Assembly (NCBI RefSeq): GCF_007827275.1
Contig: NZ_VISE01000001.1
Coordinates: 2,356,001 to 2,420,000, forward strand
Direction of reading: 5' to 3'
Source: Gillisia sp. Hel_I_86
GTDB lineage: Bacteria; Bacteroidota; Bacteroidia; Flavobacteriales; Flavobacteriaceae
Length of the DNA stretch: 64,000 nt
Shown: piece by piece, positions 44,832-54,390 of the stretch
Numbering within the stretch: position 1 is the stretch's first letter
Layout of the letters: each line of letters starts with the position of its first letter
Program-made: the position numbers and the translations under genes
The notes under the pieces: generated by a model
Told to the model about the DNA's origin: nothing
Seen by the model: only the letters and a program-made list of their open reading frames with translations
Databases searched by the model: none

Positions 44832-46331
44832 ATGAATTATTCAAAACCAAAGTTCAAAGAAAAATACGGCAATTTTATAAACGGAAAATTTGAGGCTCCA
44901 GATGATGGAGAGTATTTCGAAAATCATTCTCCTATAGATAATAAATTATTGGCGAAATACCCTCGTTCCAAAGCGAGCGATGTGAAAAAGGCAATTGAAG
45001 CTGCTAATAATGCTAAAGGGGCTTGGGGAAAAACCTCTGTAGGAGAGAGATCGGCTATTTTAATGAAGATAGCAGATGTTATTGAAGCAAACCTGAATGA
45101 ATTTGCGCAGATGGAAACCGCAGATAACGGGAAAGCAATTAGAGAGACGGTAAATGCCGATGTTCCTTTGGCAATAGACCACTTTAGATATTTTGCTTCT
45201 GTGATTAGGGCTGAGGAAGGATCTGCCACAGAACTTAATGAGAATACAGTTTCTTTAATTATTAGGGAACCTCTGGGAGTGGTTGCGCAGATAATTCCGT
45301 GGAACTTTCCACTTCTAATGCTTGCCTGGAAAGTGGCTCCGGCATTAGCTTCAGGAAACTGTGTAGTTTTAAAACCAGCGGAACAAACTCCTGCCTCTGC
45401 AACCTTTCTTGCTGAAAAGATAGGAGACCTTTTACCTCCAGGAGTCTTCAATGTTATCCATGGTTTTGGACCCGAAGCCGGGAAACCATTAGCTTCCAGT
45501 GGGAAAGTAGATAAAGTGGCTTTTACAGGGGAGACCACTACAGGACAGTTGATTATGCAATATGCATCTAAGAATTTAAATCCTGTTACAATGGAACTGG
45601 GAGGAAAATCTCCAAATGTCTTTTTTAGCAGCATCATGGACCATGATGATGATTTTCTTGATAAATGTATAGAAGGTGCTGTATTGTTTGCCTTTAATCA
45701 AGGGGAAGTATGTACCGCCCCTTCAAGGTTATTAATTCAGGAGGATATTTATGATGCCTTTATAGAAAAGGTAATTGCCAGGACCGAGGCTATAAAAATG
45801 GGAGATCCATTCGATATGAACACCATGATGGGGGCACAGGCTTCTAACGATCAGCATGAAAAGATCCTGTCCTATATCGAAATAGGAAAAGAAGAAGGTG
45901 CAGAAGTTTTAACAGGGGGAGCAGCTAAAAAACTAGAAGGAGATCTTTCCAAAGGCTTCTATGTGCAACCCACTATTTTAAAAGGACATAATAAAATGCG
46001 GGTTTTTCAGGAAGAGATCTTTGGACCGGTAGTGGCAGTTTGTACCTTTAAAGATGAAGCAGAAGCTATTGAAATAGCCAATGATACTTTATATGGATTG
46101 GGAGCAGGAGTATGGACAAGAGATGCACATCAACTTTATCAAGTGCCTCGTGCCATTAAGGCCGGTAGGGTATGGGTGAATTGCTACCACGATTATCCGG
46201 CACATGCACCGTTTGGAGGTTATAAAAAATCTGGCTTTGGTCGTGAGAACCACTTAATGATGCTGAACCACTATAGACAAACCAAAAACATGTTGATCTC
46301 CTATGACAAGAAGAAACTAGGCTTCTTTTAG
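44832..46331 (+). CDS. NAD-dependent aldehyde dehydrogenase (ExaC/AldB-like)
   Basis: A 499-residue enzyme oxidising aldehydes to acids. Catalytic residues are visible as [12 protein letters not shown] (general-base Glu) and [13 protein letters not shown] (nucleophile Cys). The cofactor segment is [34 protein letters not shown]. The sequence resembles the ExaC/acetaldehyde dehydrogenase II group often followed by a DUF779 gene, as it is here 14 bp downstream. Likely substrates are acetaldehyde or other short aldehydes, from context. Confidence 0.94.
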   Translation: MNYSKPKFKEKYGNFINGKFEAPDDGEYFENHSPIDNKLLAKYPRSKASDVKKAIEAANNAKGAWGKTSVGERSAILMKIADVIEANLNEFAQMETADNGKAIRETVNADVPLAIDHFRYFASVIRAEEGSATELNENTVSLIIREPLGVVAQIIPWNFPLLMLAWKVAPALASGNCVVLKPAEQTPASATFLAEKIGDLLPPGVFNVIHGFGPEAGKPLASSGKVDKVAFTGETTTGQLIMQYASKNLNPVTMELGGKSPNVFFSSIMDHDDDFLDKCIEGAVLFAFNQGEVCTAPSRLLIQEDIYDAFIEKVIARTEAIKMGDPFDMNTMMGAQASNDQHEKILSYIEIGKEEGAEVLTGGAAKKLEGDLSKGFYVQPTILKGHNKMRVFQEEIFGPVVAVCTFKDEAEAIEIANDTLYGLGAGVWTRDAHQLYQVPRAIKAGRVWVNCYHDYPAHAPFGGYKKSGFGRENHLMMLNHYRQTKNMLISYDKKKLGFF

Positions 46332-46345
46332 AAAACGAGCTTACT

Positions 46346-46711
46346 ATGGAATATAATCGGGTTGAAATTACAGAGGAGGCAGCATTGGTGGTGGAGAAGC
46401 TAAAGCAGCAGCACGGAGAAGTAATCTTTCATCAGAGCGGTGGATGTTGTGATGGATCCTCACCAATGCTATTGCCAAAAGAAGATTTCTACATAGACGA
46501 TAATGATATTTTGTTGGGAGAAGTTGCCGGGGTTTCGTTTTATATGAGCCATGATCAATTCGAATATTGGAAGCATACGCATCTCACCGTTGCATTAACC
46601 AATGGGAGGGGAGCCAGTTTTTCACTGGAAATCCCTTTAGGCAAGCGATTTATTGTTAGATCTCGGTTGCTTAAGGAAGAAGAAATAGCCTACCTCAATA
46701 AAAATGAATGA
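46346..46711 (+). CDS. DUF779 domain protein
   Basis: A 121-residue protein of the small family that regularly accompanies AldB/ExaC-type aldehyde dehydrogenases. The conserved segment is VIFHQSGGCCDGSSPMLLPKEDF (residues 27-49) with a Cys pair, then LLGEVAGVSFYMSHDQFEYWKHTHLTV and GRGASFSLEIPLGKRF. The Cys pair could bind a metal or hold a redox role. Function is unknown; the fixed neighbourhood suggests it supports the dehydrogenase. Confidence 0.93.
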   Translation: MEYNRVEITEEAALVVEKLKQQHGEVIFHQSGGCCDGSSPMLLPKEDFYIDDNDILLGEVAGVSFYMSHDQFEYWKHTHLTVALTNGRGASFSLEIPLGKRFIVRSRLLKEEEIAYLNKNE

Positions 46712-46717
46712 GCAGAT

Positions 46718-46752
46718 AGAGGCCCTAAAGCGAACGTTATAGGGTCTCTTTA
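46718..46752. terminator. Bidirectional intrinsic terminator
   Basis: The stem AGAGGCCCTA / TAGGGTCTCT (one G-U) is followed by T. It ends the aldehyde dehydrogenase operon and reaches the stop of the convergent DUF6122 gene. Confidence 0.75.
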
Positions 46753-47133
46753 ATTTCTGAAAAATGAACCCCAACGATGGATTTCAGATTTTAAATAACA
46801 TTCCCGGCATTCTGAAAACATCCAGATACAATCTATGCTGTCTGTAATCATATGGAAAAGTAAGCCGATAAAGATCAATTTTATGATTCTGTTCTTGATT
46901 AAAAACACTCCTAAAATATATCCAAATATGGCAATTTCAGAATGTAATGGGTGAAAACCAATTCCGCATCTATTGGGATCAAAAAGAGGGGTTGCAAAAA
47001 CATGATCTAGGTCCACCAACATGGTAGCTATTAGAATGAGCCAATTTCGTTTCCAGTTTTCCTTATCGTACCAATAGGCAATTGCACCAATGGCAATAAA
47101 ATGCAGCGAATAGTGGGTTATGGACTGAAGCAT
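46750..47133 (-). CDS. DUF6122 family membrane protein
   Basis: A 127-residue protein with four hydrophobic helices. Conserved polar spots are HYSLHF near the start, MLVDLDHVFATPLFDPNRCGIGFHPLHS and LLFHMITDSIDC. The His and Asp pattern inside membrane helices recalls YdjM/MBL-fold-like membrane hydrolases, but no activity is known. It follows the DUF202 gene with 3 bp between, on the same strand. Confidence 0.8.
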   Translation of the reverse strand: MLQSITHYSLHFIAIGAIAYWYDKENWKRNWLILIATMLVDLDHVFATPLFDPNRCGIGFHPLHSEIAIFGYILGVFLIKNRIIKLIFIGLLFHMITDSIDCIWMFSECRECYLKSEIHRWGSFFRN

Positions 47134-47136
47134 TTG

Positions 47137-47478
47137 TTAAAGATCGGGCTCAAATTCTTCGTCCCTTGAAGCATCATTCTTTTCTGTCCTAAGTAATTTA
47201 TGGAGCTTTCTATTTAAGTGAATGTATCTATAGACGCCAATACTAATAAAAATCACACATATCACCAGGGATAAATATCCTAGCCATTGCACATGCGCAT
47301 ATTCCTTGATTTGTAAAATTGCCAAGCCCCCAATAAAAAGGTACAAGGAAGATCGAATGTAGGAAAGCAAGGTGCGCTCATTAGCCAATTTGGTTCGTTC
47401 CAGTGCCAAATGTTCCCGAATTAGATTTTCATCTATCATCCGGACTTTAAATGGATTGTATAATTTAACTCGTCTCAT
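47137..47478 (-). CDS. DUF202 membrane protein
   Basis: A 113-residue protein. Its N-terminal LIREHLALERTKLANERTLLSYIRSSL is the defining DUF202 segment, followed by two or three membrane helices (SLYLFIGGLAILQI and GYLSLVICVIFISIGVYRYIH) and a charged tail. Related VTC-type proteins act in eukaryotic polyphosphate metabolism, but bacterial DUF202 proteins have no set role. It is first in a two-gene unit with DUF6122. Confidence 0.9.
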   Translation of the reverse strand: MRRVKLYNPFKVRMIDENLIREHLALERTKLANERTLLSYIRSSLYLFIGGLAILQIKEYAHVQWLGYLSLVICVIFISIGVYRYIHLNRKLHKLLRTEKNDASRDEEFEPDL

Positions 47479-47658
47479 TTATAAAATTAAAATCTTTCGG
47501 TTTTGATGGGATTGGTATTTTTTGAAAATACCGTTGAAGAAATAATTAATAAAGCATAGGGCAACAAATATTTTTCAAACATATTTATCAATTTAAAGGA
47601 TAGCTAAAGATACTATTTCTTTTATTTTTACAGAACTAATAATCCTCAAGCTATTAAA

Positions 47659-48159
47659 ATGCAACAGCCCGAATATTGGTTACGCGGTAAAATAGAGCAT
47701 ATTCCGGACCTTCTTCAGCCAGTGGCACATTCTTTAATGCAATCCAAGGAAGAAGTGAGAAACTATATGGATGGATTTCCAGAACATAGGTTATGGGAGA
47801 AACCAGCGGAAAGAGCCTCGATAGGCTTTCATTTACAGCATTTATTTGGAGTGTTGGATAGGTTGCTTTCCTATACTAAAAAGGAGAATTTAAGTGAGGA
47901 GCAATTCTTATATTTTAAAAAGGAAGGTGTACCTGACAGTAGTATTTCTTCAGAAATGCTCATAAAGAAATTTGAAGATAAAGTATTGGAAACAATAAAA
48001 TTGTTGGAAGAAATTCCTCCCTCTAGTTTAACTGAATTTAGGGGAGTAGGGAGAAAACAAATGCCAAGTACCGTTATAGGATTGCTTTTTCACGCAGCAG
48101 AGCATACCCAACGACATATTGGCCAACTTCTGGTTACGGCAAGTGTTTTAAAGTCCTAA
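47659..48159 (+). CDS. DinB-family protein
   Basis: A 166-residue four-helix DinB/YfiT-like protein. Putative metal-binding His residues occur in IGFHLQHLFGVLDRLL (residues about 55-70) and near the C-terminus in LLFHAAEHTQRHIGQLLV, the typical three-His arrangement. These proteins are often thiol transferases, but the substrate is not known. It is convergent with a Usp gene with only 2 bp between the stops. Confidence 0.9.
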   Translation: MQQPEYWLRGKIEHIPDLLQPVAHSLMQSKEEVRNYMDGFPEHRLWEKPAERASIGFHLQHLFGVLDRLLSYTKKENLSEEQFLYFKKEGVPDSSISSEMLIKKFEDKVLETIKLLEEIPPSSLTEFRGVGRKQMPSTVIGLLFHAAEHTQRHIGQLLVTASVLKS

Positions 48160-48161
48160 AA

Positions 48162-48611
48162 TCAATTCTCATCTATAGGAATTGTAAGCAATGGGATATT
48201 GCCATTTTTCAGCAATTCCAGGGAAACGCTTTCAGAAATTAGATTATGCAAAAAACTGTGTTTATGATTGCCAACAATCAATAGGTCGGCATTTAATTTT
48301 TCGGCTTCTTTTAGAACAGTTTCAACAGTGGATCCCTGAATTAGCAGGGCTGTAGAATCGATTTTCTTATCCAAGAACATCTTGCTAAAATGTTGTAGCT
48401 GCCTGTGTTCTTCCCTTAATTCATCGGCTTTAAAATCCCTAATATATTGGGGTCCCGGTTCATAGCCTACAAAATCCGGATCTGGGTCGGTCACATGAAC
48501 TACCCATACTTTCGATTCAAATTTAAGGGCTAAATCTTCGGCATAACTAAGTATTTTTCCCACTGCATCGTTAAAATCTACTGCGACTATAATATTCTTG
48601 AATCCACTCAT
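48162..48611 (-). CDS. Universal stress protein (single domain)
   Basis: A 149-residue UspA-domain protein. It begins FKNIIVAVDFNDAVGKILSYAEDLA, with the ATP-type loop region DLLIVGNHKHSFLHNLISESVSLELL and a C-terminal GNIPLLTIPI. The loop has HKHS instead of the standard GxxGx(9)G(S/T), so ATP binding may be weak or absent. It lies 99 bp after the hydroxyacid dehydrogenase gene on the same strand. Confidence 0.93.
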   Translation of the reverse strand: MSGFKNIIVAVDFNDAVGKILSYAEDLALKFESKVWVVHVTDPDPDFVGYEPGPQYIRDFKADELREEHRQLQHFSKMFLDKKIDSTALLIQGSTVETVLKEAEKLNADLLIVGNHKHSFLHNLISESVSLELLKNGNIPLLTIPIDEN

Positions 48612-48710
48612 AATTTCTTGGTTTAGGCCCTCCTTGGGCGTTTCATTTCATTTCGATTTTAAATTAGTTTTAAAACCCTATGCTTTCTCAATTTGCATCG
48701 GGTTGGTGCC

Positions 48711-49631
48711 CTAATATCCCTTTTTGAGTTCTACTATATTGTTTAGGGGCTTGTTGGCCAACATTCTATTATAGTTATCAAGTAACTGGTTTACAGCATT
48801 TTTAGGATCAGTTATGCTGGCAATATGCGGGGTGATTTGTATATTTGGATGCTTCCAAAATGGATGTTCCTGAGGTAACGGTTCAATCCTAAAAACATCC
48901 AAACTGGCGCCAGAGAGGTGGTTTTTATCCAGCATTTCCAAAAGGTCATGTTCCACCAGATGCTCTCCTCTTGCCACGTTTATAAGATAAGCTCCCTTAG
49001 GAAGTTTTTCAAACAATTCCTTATTGAGAATGCATTCTGTTTCTAAAGTCAAGGGCAACAAACAGATAAGTATGCTCGTATTTTTTAGAAAATCGTTTAA
49101 ATCTCTTTCCCCGTGATAAGTGGATACGCCATCAATGTGTTTTTTTGTCTTCGACCAACCAGATACTTTAAAACCATTTTTAGACAAGTTTAATGCCGCA
49201 GATTTTCCAAGCACCCCGAGGCCCATGATGCCAATATTTTCTTCTTCTACAGTCTGATAGGGTTTTGGGCCCCATTTTTTTTCGCTGTGATGCAGTGAGA
49301 TGTTTCTTATCTTATCTAATACCAGGGCCAATACAAAAGTGCTCATATCCTTGGTGAGCTGCTCATCTATAACACGAGTAACCAGCGCACTTTTAGGGAT
49401 TTCAGGATCACAGATAATATGGTCCACTCCTGCACCAATAGAGGCGATAACCTTTAAATTAGGGTATTTGTTGAATACTCTTTTTGGGTGTCTCCAAGTT
49501 ACAGCATAAGTGATCTCTTTAGGATCATGCGCTTCTGGATATACATACAACTTAACATTTGGCTGCTGTTCCCTTATGGCATTTACCCAAACCTGCGGAT
49601 CTCTTCCCGTACATATTAATAAGACCGACAT
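48711..49631 (-). CDS. Glyoxylate/hydroxypyruvate reductase A-like 2-hydroxyacid dehydrogenase
   Basis: A 306-residue NAD(P)H-dependent enzyme of the GhrA group. The Rossmann motif is NIGIMGLGVLGKSAALNL. The catalytic Arg is in INVARGEHLVEHDLL, the Glu in SLDVFRIEPLP, and the His in HPNIQITPHIASIT. It reduces glyoxylate and hydroxypyruvate in relatives. It is 11 bp downstream of the acyl-CoA dehydrogenase gene and probably in its operon. Confidence 0.9.
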   Translation of the reverse strand: MSVLLICTGRDPQVWVNAIREQQPNVKLYVYPEAHDPKEITYAVTWRHPKRVFNKYPNLKVIASIGAGVDHIICDPEIPKSALVTRVIDEQLTKDMSTFVLALVLDKIRNISLHHSEKKWGPKPYQTVEEENIGIMGLGVLGKSAALNLSKNGFKVSGWSKTKKHIDGVSTYHGERDLNDFLKNTSILICLLPLTLETECILNKELFEKLPKGAYLINVARGEHLVEHDLLEMLDKNHLSGASLDVFRIEPLPQEHPFWKHPNIQITPHIASITDPKNAVNQLLDNYNRMLANKPLNNIVELKKGY

Positions 49632-49642
49632 TTTTGTTTTTT

Positions 49643-51007
49643 TTAATTCACGAAGGCACTGTAACCGGTAATGGCACGTCCTACAATGAGTGTATTTATT
49701 TCTTTGGTTCCTTCATAGCTATAAATTGCCTCGGCATCTGCTACAAATCGAGCCACATCATATTCCAACAGAATTCCATTTCCGCCTAATACTTCCCGAG
49801 CTCTACTTACCACATCGCGCATTCTCATGCTGCAATATACTTTAGCTAAAGATGCATGTTCATCTGTGAGAAGTTCTTGATCTTGCAATTCTGAAAGTCT
49901 AAAAACCATGGTTTGCATGGCCGTTAAGTTGGAAAGCATTTCTACCAAATGATTCTGAATTAATTGATATGACGCGATAGGTCGTCCAAATTGTTCCCTC
50001 TTTTTGGTGTATTTCAAGGCACTTTCATAAGCTCCACGTGCACAACCAACGGCTTGCCATGCAACTCCCGCCCGTGTCATTTTTAAAATTTTTGCAGTAT
50101 CTCTAAATGAATTGGCTTTCTGAAGTCTATCGCTTTCCGGAATTTTACATTCTGTTAAAGTAATTAGTGCATTTTGCACGATTCTAAGGGCCATTTTATC
50201 TTTCATTTTTTCGGCGACAAAGCCTGGATTCTCTTTCCTAACTATGAAACCTTTCACCTTATTGGAATCTTCATCTCGTGCCCAAATAATAATTACATCG
50301 GCAAAAGTGGCATTTCCTATCCACTTTTTCTGTCCGTTCAAGATCCAATTCTCCCCATCAAATTTACAGGTTGTTTCCATGCCCTGTGAAACTCCAGATC
50401 CTCCCTCGGGTTCTGTAAGTCCAAAGGCACCAATCTTCTCCAATTTCTGCATGGGTGGCAACCATTCCTGCTTTTGTTCCTCACTTCCGCATAGATAAAT
50501 GGAACCCATTGCCAGTCCGCTATGCACCCCGAAAAATGTGGAAATGGATACATCTACCCTGGCAATTTCTTGTGCGATGATACCTTCCATCAAAAATGGC
50601 AAATTGGGACAACCGTAGCCTTCGTAGGGAATCCCTGCAAGATTGAGTTTTTTGAATTTCTCAATAACTTCAAACGGAAATTTTGCCCTGTTCCAATGAT
50701 CGTTTACCAATGGTTTCACCTCATCTTCCATAAAGTTACGCACATTTAGCTGAAGCTCTCTCTGCTCTGGGGAAAGTTTGAGATCTAAATTGTAAAAATC
50801 CCCATCGATGGGAGGGAGGTTGTGTTGCCCCTTTTTCTTTTTGGTCTTTAGCATTTTCATGAGGCCTTTTAACTGGCGTTCATCAAGATTGCCCAAAGCA
50901 TCCATAGCTTCAGGAATATCTATGGTTTCACTTATTTTCGCCAGCTGATTCATATCTACCGACTTTAAAAGATTGATCGTATTTTTTACTTTTCCGAAAA
51001 GCGACAT
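49643..51007 (-). CDS. Acyl-CoA dehydrogenase family protein (glutaryl-CoA dehydrogenase-like)
   Basis: A 454-residue flavoenzyme. An unusual N-terminal extension of about 65 residues (ending KMLKTKKKKGQHNLPP) precedes the normal fold. Family signatures are FGLTEPEGGSGVSQGMETTCKFDGENWILNGQKKWIGNATFADVIIIW, ALKYTKKREQFGRPIASYQLIQNHL and the catalytic-Glu region YSYEGTKEINTLIVGRAITG. The FxxYEGT-type end fits glutaryl-CoA-like dehydrogenases. The extension may guide assembly; its role is unknown. It is the first gene of a unit with the hydroxyacid dehydrogenase. Confidence 0.92.
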   Translation of the reverse strand: MSLFGKVKNTINLLKSVDMNQLAKISETIDIPEAMDALGNLDERQLKGLMKMLKTKKKKGQHNLPPIDGDFYNLDLKLSPEQRELQLNVRNFMEDEVKPLVNDHWNRAKFPFEVIEKFKKLNLAGIPYEGYGCPNLPFLMEGIIAQEIARVDVSISTFFGVHSGLAMGSIYLCGSEEQKQEWLPPMQKLEKIGAFGLTEPEGGSGVSQGMETTCKFDGENWILNGQKKWIGNATFADVIIIWARDEDSNKVKGFIVRKENPGFVAEKMKDKMALRIVQNALITLTECKIPESDRLQKANSFRDTAKILKMTRAGVAWQAVGCARGAYESALKYTKKREQFGRPIASYQLIQNHLVEMLSNLTAMQTMVFRLSELQDQELLTDEHASLAKVYCSMRMRDVVSRAREVLGGNGILLEYDVARFVADAEAIYSYEGTKEINTLIVGRAITGYSAFVN

Positions 51008-51109
51008 AGGTAAGGTTTTGTTGAATCTTAAAATTAGGTATTTAATGCGCGCTTCCTTGTTAAAGGTTTAAGAAGATATTATTGAGAACAGGATTTTCTT
51101 GGGTTAATT

Positions 51110-51793
51110 TCAAGCAATAAGTTTGTATCCATACCCGCGTACATTCAGAATTTGGATATTGGGATCCTTGTTCAATTTTTTTCTCAATTTGCTAATAAAA
51201 ACGTCCATACTCCTTGCGTTAAAAAAATCATCACTGCCCCATAGTTTGTTGAGGATAAGGGAGCGGTCCAGAACCCGGTTTTGGTTTTTACATAAGTGAA
51301 AAAGCAAATGTGCTTCCCGATGGGTAAGTGATTGTTTATTTTCACCTTTATACTGAAGACTCTGCTTGGGAAAATCGAATAAATAATTTCCTATCGTAAT
51401 AATTTCTGAATCCGGTTGATTGTCTTTTCGTTTAAGTTGGTTGTGAATCCTAACGATAAGCTCCTCCATGCTAAACGGCTTTTTTAAATAATCGTTGCCT
51501 CCTACAGTAAAACCCTCAACAACATCGGCCGGTTGAGATTTTGCAGTTAAAAATAATATTGGAATTTTATCATCTAACTGTCTTATTTCCTTTGCAAGGG
51601 TAAAGCCATCTTTTTTTGGCATCATAACATCTAAAACTAATAACTCTGGATTAAGCTCTTGGAAGAGCTCAAGCGCTTTTCTACCATCGTGGGCAAGATG
51701 CACAACAAAACCTCTTGTTTCCAGACTTTCTTTAACAATAGATGCCAATGCTATTTCGTCTTCTGCGAAAATAATATGCGTTTTTTTATCCAT
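51110..51793 (-). CDS. OmpR-family response regulator
   Basis: A 227-residue regulator with a receiver domain (phosphoacceptor Asp55 in ELLVLDVMMPKKDG, acidic pair ED at residues 11-12, Lys in LKKPFS) and a C-terminal winged-helix DNA-binding domain (LTHREAHLLFHLCKNQNRVLDRSLILNKLWG ... MDVFISKLRKKLNKDPNI). Its start overlaps the histidine-kinase gene by 8 bp, so the two are co-translated and certainly partners. Candidate operators are described at 53331 and 54626. Confidence 0.95.
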   Translation of the reverse strand: MDKKTHIIFAEDEIALASIVKESLETRGFVVHLAHDGRKALELFQELNPELLVLDVMMPKKDGFTLAKEIRQLDDKIPILFLTAKSQPADVVEGFTVGGNDYLKKPFSMEELIVRIHNQLKRKDNQPDSEIITIGNYLFDFPKQSLQYKGENKQSLTHREAHLLFHLCKNQNRVLDRSLILNKLWGSDDFFNARSMDVFISKLRKKLNKDPNIQILNVRGYGYKLIA

Positions 51794-53291
51794 GGGGCAA
51801 ACAGATTTTAAAAATAGTTCCTTGATTTATAAGCACCTCGATTGTTCCCTCATGTTTTTCAATAATATTTTTGGTGTAGTACAACCCAATGCCATACCCC
51901 TTTACATCATGGGTATTGCCTTTTGGCACCCTGTAAAATTTCTCGAAGATATGATTTGACTGATCTTGAGTGAGGGAATTTCCATCGTCTTTAATTTCTA
52001 TTTGTAGCAGATTTTTTTTATCCACAATTGAAACTGAAATTTGGTCACCCCCATATTTTACAGCATTATCAAGAATATTATTTAAAGCATTTTCTAAATG
52101 AAAAGCATCTGCAAAAATTTCTAAAGGTGTACCAGTGCCAGTGAAAGTAATTGTCTTTGCTGTTTCCAAATTCTTATATTTTGTAATCAATCTATTTATA
52201 ATCTCATCTATATAAAAATTAGATTTCTCCAATTTAATCTTATTTCCTTCTAACATAGCTGTCTCAAGCAATTTTTCTACCATGATATTAAGCCGGGTTA
52301 ATTGCTCTTTTGAGGTGTTCAAATAATTTCTGTTTTTTTCGGGATCGTTTTCTTTATTGAAACTTTCCATGCCTTCCAGGGCAACATGGATTACCGAAAT
52401 GGGCGTTTTAAATTCGTGGGTAATATTGCTGATCAAATCGTTTTTCATTTCTGCCAATTGTTTTTGGCGGTTTATAATATTCAGCAAAAACAACAAACAA
52501 CCCATCACCCCAATAATTAAAATAGCTGAAAGCAGCAAACCCAACATATTGCGCTTTAAAATAAGTGCCGTGTTTGTTGTGAAAAATATTTTAAATGAAC
52601 TGTTCTTAGGCAAGTAAGCCGATTTGGAAGTGGTGTTCAGACTTACTTTATTTGTAATTTGAGGATTATGTTTCTGAATTTTTCCATTACCGTTTTCAAA
52701 AATATAACCATAGTCAATATCAATTTTTTTTTGATTTAACTGTTCATCAATAAAAGTGTTTAAACTGGATGTTTGTAAAGTATCGGTTGTCATGGAAATT
52801 ATGATCTTTGATGCCAATTTAAACACACTGTCACCTGGAAATTTTGGGTTTTTCACATTCCCGAAAAAATTTTCAACTTTATTTTCTTTGTTGCTGTCTT
52901 GTGAATGTCTTTTTAAAACTAACTTAGAACTATCCCTGAATGTTGATCTTTTCAATATTTTAAGACCTGCTATTTTTTTTGGATCTAAACTATCAATACT
53001 ACTTATTAGATCTGTTTTTGAATTATCCAAAAATTTAAAAAGACCCTCCAATTCTGCATTTTTCGTAATATCCCCCCCGCCATTTTTTAAAGTCACTCCA
53101 ATGGTGTTTTTATCAGCAAGGTCTACATAATAAGCATCTATGGCATTGTCCAGGCTGGTTTGTACCTCATTGATCAATTGCTGTTTTCCGGCCTGAAAAT
53201 TTTTATAGTTCCAATACAATTGTATGCCAAGGGTGATCAGGATCACTGCTGCTATAAAATAGAGGATTATTTTAAAATTGCCATTTTGCAT
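51786..53291 (-). CDS. Sensor histidine kinase
   Basis: A protein of about 501 residues with an N-terminal membrane helix (residues about 8-27), an extracytoplasmic sensor of about 200 residues, a second helix (LGLLLSAILIIGVMGCLLFLL), then the HisKA H-box NITHEFKTPISVIHVALEG and HATPase motifs NALNNILDNAVKYGG, IKDDG and GYGIGLYYTKNIIEKHEG. The sensor shows no known domain. The ATG at 53291 is preferred over the TTG at 53297. A direct-repeat element lies just upstream, so autoregulation is possible. Confidence 0.93.
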   Translation of the reverse strand: MQNGNFKIILYFIAAVILITLGIQLYWNYKNFQAGKQQLINEVQTSLDNAIDAYYVDLADKNTIGVTLKNGGGDITKNAELEGLFKFLDNSKTDLISSIDSLDPKKIAGLKILKRSTFRDSSKLVLKRHSQDSNKENKVENFFGNVKNPKFPGDSVFKLASKIIISMTTDTLQTSSLNTFIDEQLNQKKIDIDYGYIFENGNGKIQKHNPQITNKVSLNTTSKSAYLPKNSSFKIFFTTNTALILKRNMLGLLLSAILIIGVMGCLLFLLNIINRQKQLAEMKNDLISNITHEFKTPISVIHVALEGMESFNKENDPEKNRNYLNTSKEQLTRLNIMVEKLLETAMLEGNKIKLEKSNFYIDEIINRLITKYKNLETAKTITFTGTGTPLEIFADAFHLENALNNILDNAVKYGGDQISVSIVDKKNLLQIEIKDDGNSLTQDQSNHIFEKFYRVPKGNTHDVKGYGIGLYYTKNIIEKHEGTIEVLINQGTIFKICLPHG

Positions 53292-53330
53292 ATTCAAAAG
53301 TATGATATTTTAAAGCCGTTATCCAAAACG

Positions 53331-53386
53331 CTTAACACTCGTTAACCTTGGTTAACCTTATTATTTGTTTATAAGAAGCAAATTTG
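53331..53386 (+). promoter_or_regulatory. Candidate response-regulator operator and promoter, site 1
   Basis: Three tandem half-sites of 10-bp period, CTTAACACTC, GTTAACCTTG and GTTAACCTTA (53331-53360), are followed by CAAATTTG at 53379-53386. OmpR-type regulators bind such head-to-tail repeats. The distance from the second half-site to the CAAATTTG box is 38 bp, exactly as at site 2. It lies between the kinase gene and the divergent ORF at 53409. Confidence 0.6.
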
Positions 53387-53408
53387 AAAATCTTAAAAAC
53401 TCAAAAAA

Positions 53409-53657
53409 ATGAAATACACAGTCCTATTATTTATCATTCTTTTCTTTTCAGAAATCAGGGCGCAGAATGGGATTGAACTAAAGTTGGAAAACGGCGTAGA
53501 GAATAGGGAATTACAAACAATCTTGATGTTTGAGAACATCATTTTTGAAGCCTTGAGTTTTAATGGCGCATTAAAAGACTTTCTGGGCGAAGAAAACAAA
53601 ATGCTTGTTCCATCGGAAAACAGTTTTCCCATTTATGGTATAATTCCCCCAATCTAA
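53409..53657 (+). CDS. Small secreted protein of unknown function
   Basis: An 82-residue protein with a signal peptide (MKYTVLLFIILFFSEIRAQ, cleavage after AQ) and a mature part of about 63 residues (containing GIELKLENGVENRELQTI and ending SFPIYGIIPPI). No family is recognised, and it may be a truncated relative of a longer protein. A repeat-type operator/promoter lies directly upstream, shared in design with the GLPGLI gene at 54708, which supports expression under the adjacent two-component system. Confidence 0.55.
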   Translation: MKYTVLLFIILFFSEIRAQNGIELKLENGVENRELQTILMFENIIFEALSFNGALKDFLGEENKMLVPSENSFPIYGIIPPI

Positions 53658-53689
53658 TATAAAGAAGGCAACAATAAAACAAAATAAAA

Positions 53690-54388
53690 ATGAGACTAAA
53701 TACTATTATTTCAATAATAACAATATTTTTAATTTTCAGTTGTGGAAATAAAAAAACTGAGAAAATCATATATTATAAAACCCCTAATGGAAAAATTATA
53801 ACATCAAAAGCTTTTGATTCAATGAAAGTAAAACTTTCTGAGCACGGAAAGTTAGATAAAGTTATTATTACCTCAATGATTGAAAAAGGAGATTCAATTA
53901 TTAAATCGTACCTAATAGGTGTTGTGCCAACAGATTCAGATGGAAAGCCTATTAACCCTTTTGGTAACGCTGAAAAATTCATAGAAAAAAAACTTCCTTT
54001 CAATTCACTCACTACTATAAAAGGCGAATTACTGAACATTGATGACCTCAAAGGAAAGCCAACATTGATTAATTTTTGGTTTATAAACTGCCCACCGTGT
54101 ATTAAAGAAATGCCTGAGTTAAATGCAATTAAGGAGCATTATGGTAATTCTGTAAATTTTTTAGCTATAACTTTTGATACCAAAGAAAAGGTTTCTGTTT
54201 TCTTAAAGAAAATGAAATTTGATTTTATTCATATTACTGATTCTAAAAATGAAATAGATAAAATTGGGAATGAAGCCTACCCAATGAATATGTTTTTAGA
54301 TAAAAATGGAGTTGTAAGATTTGTGAGGGGGAATTTAACCGAAAAAGATGGAAAAGATTTTAAAATGATAATTGATAAATTACTGTAG
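53690..54388 (+). CDS. TlpA/thioredoxin-like lipoprotein
   Basis: A 232-residue protein with lipobox FSC (Cys17-18) and a C-terminal thioredoxin fold. GKPTLINFWFINCPPCIKEMPELN carries the redox motif CPPC, with a cis-Pro segment in NEAYPMNMFLDKNGVVRFVRG. It presumably reduces or exchanges disulfides in the periplasm. The long N-terminal part (about residues 20-115) is of unknown fold. It is AT-rich and is followed by an imperfect palindromic element of 121 bp, so the gene may have arrived as a cassette. Confidence 0.88.
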   Translation: MRLNTIISIITIFLIFSCGNKKTEKIIYYKTPNGKIITSKAFDSMKVKLSEHGKLDKVIITSMIEKGDSIIKSYLIGVVPTDSDGKPINPFGNAEKFIEKKLPFNSLTTIKGELLNIDDLKGKPTLINFWFINCPPCIKEMPELNAIKEHYGNSVNFLAITFDTKEKVSVFLKKMKFDFIHITDSKNEIDKIGNEAYPMNMFLDKNGVVRFVRGNLTEKDGKDFKMIIDKLL

Positions 54389-54390
54389 CA

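Noticed and set aside
44924-45637. 237-codon frame on the minus strand
   Set aside because: Antisense to the aldehyde dehydrogenase, whose motifs are intact; there is no recognisable protein family in the shadow.
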